From Tetradesmus obliquus (taxonomy: Eukaryota; Chlorophyta; Chlorophyceae; Sphaeropleales; Scenedesmaceae), in NCBI GenBank assembly GCA_030272155.1, contig CP126191.1:6160501-6224500 (forward strand): a DNA stretch of 64,000 nucleotides, in the 5' to 3' direction. Of this stretch, positions 60,301-64,000 are shown piece after piece (position 1 is the first letter of the stretch; every line of letters starts with the position of its first letter). Below the pieces are notes generated by a model. That model was not told the DNA's origin, did no database searches, and saw only the letters and a program-made list of their open reading frames with translations. The position numbers and the translations under genes were made by a program.

Positions 60301-63300
60301 CCTCCAGCAGCCGCTGCTGCTGCTGCTGCTGCATGGCTAGCGGCAGGCGGCGCTGCCTGCTGCTGCTGCCAATGCTCGCTACTACTGCTGTTGTGCGGCT
60401 GCACAGGTGCAGGGCTAGGCGCTGGTGATGCAGCACCACCGGCGAGGCCGTTCAAGCTGTGAGTGCTGCCCGCAGGGCCAAATGTCTCCATCAGTGCCCT
60501 GCCAGGCCTGCCAAGCCTGCTGGCGCCTGCCCTGCTGCTGCTGCCAGTGCCATGGTGGTGGCTCGACAGCGGCCTGCCGCTGCTGCTGAGCAGGTCAATG
60601 AGTGCACGCACTGCATAGTTGATGATGATGCGCTCAGGAGGGGGGCACCTGCGGGCAGTTGCGGCAGGCGAAGAGCTCATTGCTAATTGTATTGGATATG
60701 CCTGCACATTTGGAACACCACACAACAAGCCGACTTATCCACTTCAAAGCGCAGCGCAGCCTCTGCCCTCCACACGTCCGCATGCTGAACAATGCCGTCG
60801 CATGGCAGTCTGAACTGCTCTTCTCGTTTCCACATGAACTGCAATTGCTCTGCCGCTGCTTGCATGCGCGCTGCCGCGCCGCACCTGAAGGGGCAGGACA
60901 GCTGCAGCCCGCTCTGCAGCTGGTTGCCCAGGTGGTGGCTCAGGCAGCACGCGCAGAAGTTGTGCCCGCACGGCTCCAGCGCCACGCACTGCCGCAGCGT
61001 GGTGAGGCAGATCTGGCACTTGAGGTCTTCCAGTGTGGACTGCTCCGCGGTGGTGTAGCGGCTGGTGGCGGTGCGGAAGATGCTGGCGGCGGCGTGCGGC
61101 GGGCTGCAGGCGGCGCAGTGTGTGCAGAGGTGGGCATGCATGAATCAACAGACCACAAGCGTTGCAGGGTGGCATGTATAGTGCGCGGTAATCGGCAGGG
61201 TGTAGCTGCAAAGTCTGCGGCATTGGACAGCAGCTGCAGCACCCCTGCACATAGCATCTGCTGCTGCACATGCGCATTGCACGATGGCTGTGGAACAACC
61301 CTCATGCCAGCAGCTGTCGCATCCAAGCGCACCTGCTGCTGTGCACAGCGCCCGGCGAAAACACGCCAGCCGTGCTGTGCGTGCTGCCCACCCAGCTCTG
61401 CTCCTCGCTGCCTGCTAGGTCCGGATCCCGGGGGTCACCGCTTTTGTACGTGAAGAACTGCTCCACCAGCGGCGCCACACTCAGCACAAGACTGATGCGG
61501 TCGCCATCAACCAGCGGCACTGCAGGCAGGGGCAGCAGCAGCACACAGGTGCATGTGCAGCAAGAGGAACGTAGGGAAGCGTAAAGAGAAGAATATAATT
61601 GTTTTGTATGTCAAGCCCGTGGGGATCACTCTCCGATACAGAGTACCGAGTGCTCAATACCATCCCCTCCTACATTGCAGGGCATATGTAGTTCTCCTGG
61701 CTAAGGACTCCTAGTCCTTGACGGCTCGTTACTGATTAACGTTGATCCGTCCCCGACATCCTTAGTCGGACGCTCCAAGGACTTGGCCCAACCAAGTCCT
61801 TGGCCAACAGGGCCTAGGTCATAACCGTCTGACCAAGGCTAGCACGGCACGGCTCTCACAGAGACCCTACAGCATATTCTATACTGTGCCGTTACATAGT
61901 GCAGGAGGAGGTTCAGGAGTGAGGCTGGGGGGGGGATGGTGTGCGGCATGGCTGCACTGGAGTGCAGCAACGGCATGAGCCCACTCAGCGTGTTCTGCCA
62001 GTGCATGCGCAGCATGCAAGCTTCAGGTCCAGTGGTCACAAGAACATCAGAGTGGCCACACCTGCGTCACATGGCACTGCTGATAACGCCTTGCGCGTGC
62101 TGGCGTGCTGTTCTAGTCACTAAGCACTAGCCGGTGTCACCAGCTGGTGCCTCCACAGCTGCAGTTACTTGTGCTGTTCGCCAGCTGCCTGCCGCTGCTC
62201 ACCTGACTCCCCTTTGGCCAGCTTGGTGTGGTTGAGGAACGTCCCGTTGCTGCTGCAGTCCTCCAGCATGGCCTGCTGCGAGCCATCTGCCGCATTCCCC
62301 AGGCTGATGATGCAGTGCAGCCTGCTCACACGGCCATCAGCCACCTCCACAAACCCTAGGTTGCGCTTCAGCACCTCAGTGAGGTTCCTGTCGCAGCCAT
62401 TGGCCAGCGCTGAGTGGGGTGTGCCTGCAGAGCCGCCCACTGCCCACAGCGCCTCCTTGCCACGGCCTATGGCAACGCCGGAGCCCTTGAGCACGACATA
62501 CGGCAGCATGCGCGACCCTGGCAGGGAGGAAGAGTGCAGGCAGCATTTGAGCTGGCACTATAATAGAGTAGCCACGTATGTGCTTGCTGGTTGCTTGAGT
62601 GCTGCAACAAACTTCTTGATGTATGCGGTGTATGTTTTGGCAGCTGTGCGCACACACATCCTGCAGTGCCTGCCAGGTGCCTGGCATACAGACGCAGCAA
62701 GGCTCAACACCAACCAGTGCTGCAGTGCTGCTGTGACACTCACCAGGCACCAGCCATCCCCAGGCAGCATCCCTGCCTCTGGCTGGCCGCTGCTGCTGGC
62801 TGGGTGCTGTCTGTATGCTGCGCAGGCCGCCGCTGATCTCGTTCAGTGACAGCTGCTGCGGGTCCACGCCGCTGCCTGAGCTGGGCTGGCCGCTGCTGCT
62901 GGTGGCCTCCAGTGGGATGCAGTAGCGCTCCACCTCAGCCAGCAGCAGCGTGGACGCCTCCCTGGCATATGTCTGCAGCATCTGCCTGCTGCTCATGCCC
63001 AGCTCTGCTGCCCGCATCTGCAGGTTGCAGCAGTTGCAGTGAGATGAGCAAAGAGGAGGATTCATGACACCACATGCCGTGCCGCTGCTTTATTTTTTTG
63101 GATTGTGGTTTCAGCATGCAGCCGACTGCTGGTGGTATCTGACGTCGGGCTTGTCAGTGCATGCAATGGAGAACTTGCAAGCAGCACTCTGGTGCCTTTT
63201 TGTTGATGTTGCAGCGTACCACATGAGTGAATGCTTTTGCCTCCACCACAAAGGCAATCTCCTCCACCACCTCCTGCGGCACATTGCTCGGACGATAGCC

Positions 63301-63601
63301 CTGCAGCAGACAGTGGCGGTTGACAGCCGTGGTAAACAGCACTGCTTGCAACCAAACCAACAGGCCATGACGACACGCAGGATGAACAGGTTGCTGCCAG
63401 AAGCTGTGCCAAAACACGCCTGTAAACCCACATTGTCTCAGTAACCATATGTGAAAGCCTGAGGCATGCATGGAAACTGCCTTGAGTGTGCCACACCTCT
63501 CTGTGAAACAGCAGCGCATAGAAGTTCTCTATCAATCTTTGCTCCAGGTCCCGCCGTTGTATCTCGCTTATAGGACCCGTGAGATAATTTGACACTTCCA
63601 T
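57358..63601 (-). CDS. CHFR-like FHA-RING E3 ligase continuing into armadillo repeats and a C-terminal membrane segment
   Basis: Fourteen exons on the minus strand: 63601-63497, 63300-63220, 63017-62744, 62517-62203, 61519-61333, 61103-60885 (or from 61082), 60648-60110, 59875-59760, 59339-59029, 58811-58724, 58423-58328, 58060-57854, 57775-57731 and 57660-57358. They give about 961 residues with every phase consistent. FHA domain (about 155-285): AIGRG, SRLHCIISL, EDCSSNGTFLNHTKL, VDGDRISLVL. RING C3HC4 (about 345-395): CQICLTTLRQC, PCGHNFCACC, SCPFRCPPPERIIIN, close to human CHFR. After a Ser/Ala-rich linker come armadillo-like helices, for example HLVCLEALARLAWSDDGVRE and ALFVLAVLVRDNSCVFERA. 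A hydrophobic segment AAAAAGLGLTIGVVLLA follows DRRKY, then a Ser/Gly tail. Likely role: phospho-Thr recognition, ubiquitin transfer, and membrane tethering (inference). Confidence 0.78.
61690..61810. repeat. Hairpin-rich stretch in an FHA-RING-ARM intron
   Basis: Within the long intron 61520-62202, a CAG-free stretch holds several inverted repeats built on AGGACT. The best is CCAAGGACTTGG (61775-61786) and its exact reverse complement (61792-61803) around a 5-nt loop. AAGGACT/AGTCCTT and CCGAC/GTCGG pairs lie just before it. It may be a remnant of a mobile element. No transposase or clear terminal repeats seen. Confidence 0.6.
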
Positions 63602-63625
63602 CCTGGTTTTAACGAGGATCAACTC

Positions 63626-63721
63626 ATGGTTGCTGATACAAACGCCTGCATGCGAAAGCAGTACTTGGGGTATGCTGCTGCTGTTGTTGCCGTCTGGCTT
63701 GTTTGGAGCTGCAACGCAAAA
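63626..63721 (+). CDS. First exon of a divergent gene, short membrane or signal segment; continues beyond window
   Basis: ATG 63626 opens 32 codons, MVADTNACMRKQYLG then YAAAVVAVWLVWSCNAK, ending at a perfect donor GTAAGT (63722). The hydrophobic core after a basic patch fits a signal anchor. No second exon could be fixed in the remaining 280 bases. The start lies only 24 bases from the start of the divergent FHA-RING-ARM gene. Confidence 0.45.
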
Positions 63722-64000
63722 GTAAGTCGGTTAATGCATCTGGTGCAGTGTCTGTCCACAGACTGCATTAACTTCGCACCACTCGGCTGGATGACAGCCA
63801 CGTCAAACCAGCGAGAACCAGGGCAAAGCCCTTGTAACCAGGCCCAATGACAAAGCTTTCACGTGCAACCATTACTTGCCATACCCTTCGTTAAACTGTC
63901 CAGAAGTAACTGCGTTGCTGGAAATCAGCGTTGTGCAAGTGACGTCTATCAGTTGCTGCTGCTGCAATCAGTGCTGCTGCCAGCACCTGCAAGGGCATAC
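63722..64000. other. Right window edge, probably intron of the last gene
   Basis: No in-phase exon with good splice sites was found. The stretch probably belongs to the first intron of the plus-strand gene. Confidence 0.35.

Noticed and set aside
63601-63622. Start of the FHA-RING-ARM gene at 63622
   Set aside because: That codon is TTG. The first ATG in frame is at 63601.

Overview
The window is nuclear DNA from a green alga, most likely a core chlorophyte and possibly a Sphaeropleales-type alga (the order is inference). The support is as follows. Almost every gene is intron-rich, with introns of about 70-700 nt. CAG/CTG trinucleotides dominate as polyQ and polyA tracts and at intron ends. 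Several genes are followed by TGTAA, the green-algal polyadenylation signal. The gene families are plant-lineage ones: an ATXR3/SDG2 histone methyltransferase, CDKD kinase, plastid-type pterin dehydratase, plastid aspartate-semialdehyde dehydrogenase, FAE1-type ketoacyl-CoA synthase and an OPR organelle RNA-binding protein. All exon models were built by hand from splice signals, reading phase and family resemblance. No alignment or transcript data were available.

Layout: PEX19 (+, 5' end cut off), WDR55 (-), an OPR protein (+), CDKD (-), ATXR3/SDG2-like SET protein with a SAND-like C-terminus (+), an unrecognised polyQ protein (-), a glutathione S-transferase (+), a secreted protein made of 15-residue repeats (-), an RRM protein (+), pterin-4a-carbinolamine dehydratase (-), Rab GDI (+), aspartate-semialdehyde dehydrogenase (-), LDAH-type hydrolase (+), 3-ketoacyl-CoA synthase (+), an FHA-RING-armadillo protein (-), and the first exon of another gene (+). 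Strands alternate at 14 of 15 neighbouring gene pairs, so most genes sit in divergent pairs 24-900 bp apart. The only co-oriented pair is the two lipid genes, LDAH and KCS.

The genes do not form one pathway. They cover peroxisome biogenesis, ribosome and chromatin functions, cell-cycle kinase activation, plastid metabolism, vesicle traffic and lipid metabolism. The most unusual items are: a single phase-consistent gene joining FHA, RING and armadillo regions with a C-terminal membrane segment; the SET-plus-SAND protein; the N-glycosylation-rich 15-residue repeat protein; three introns that appear to use GC-AG ends; a perfect 5 x 33-bp array carrying CACGTG boxes between convergent genes; and copies of an exon end inside the adjacent CDKD intron.
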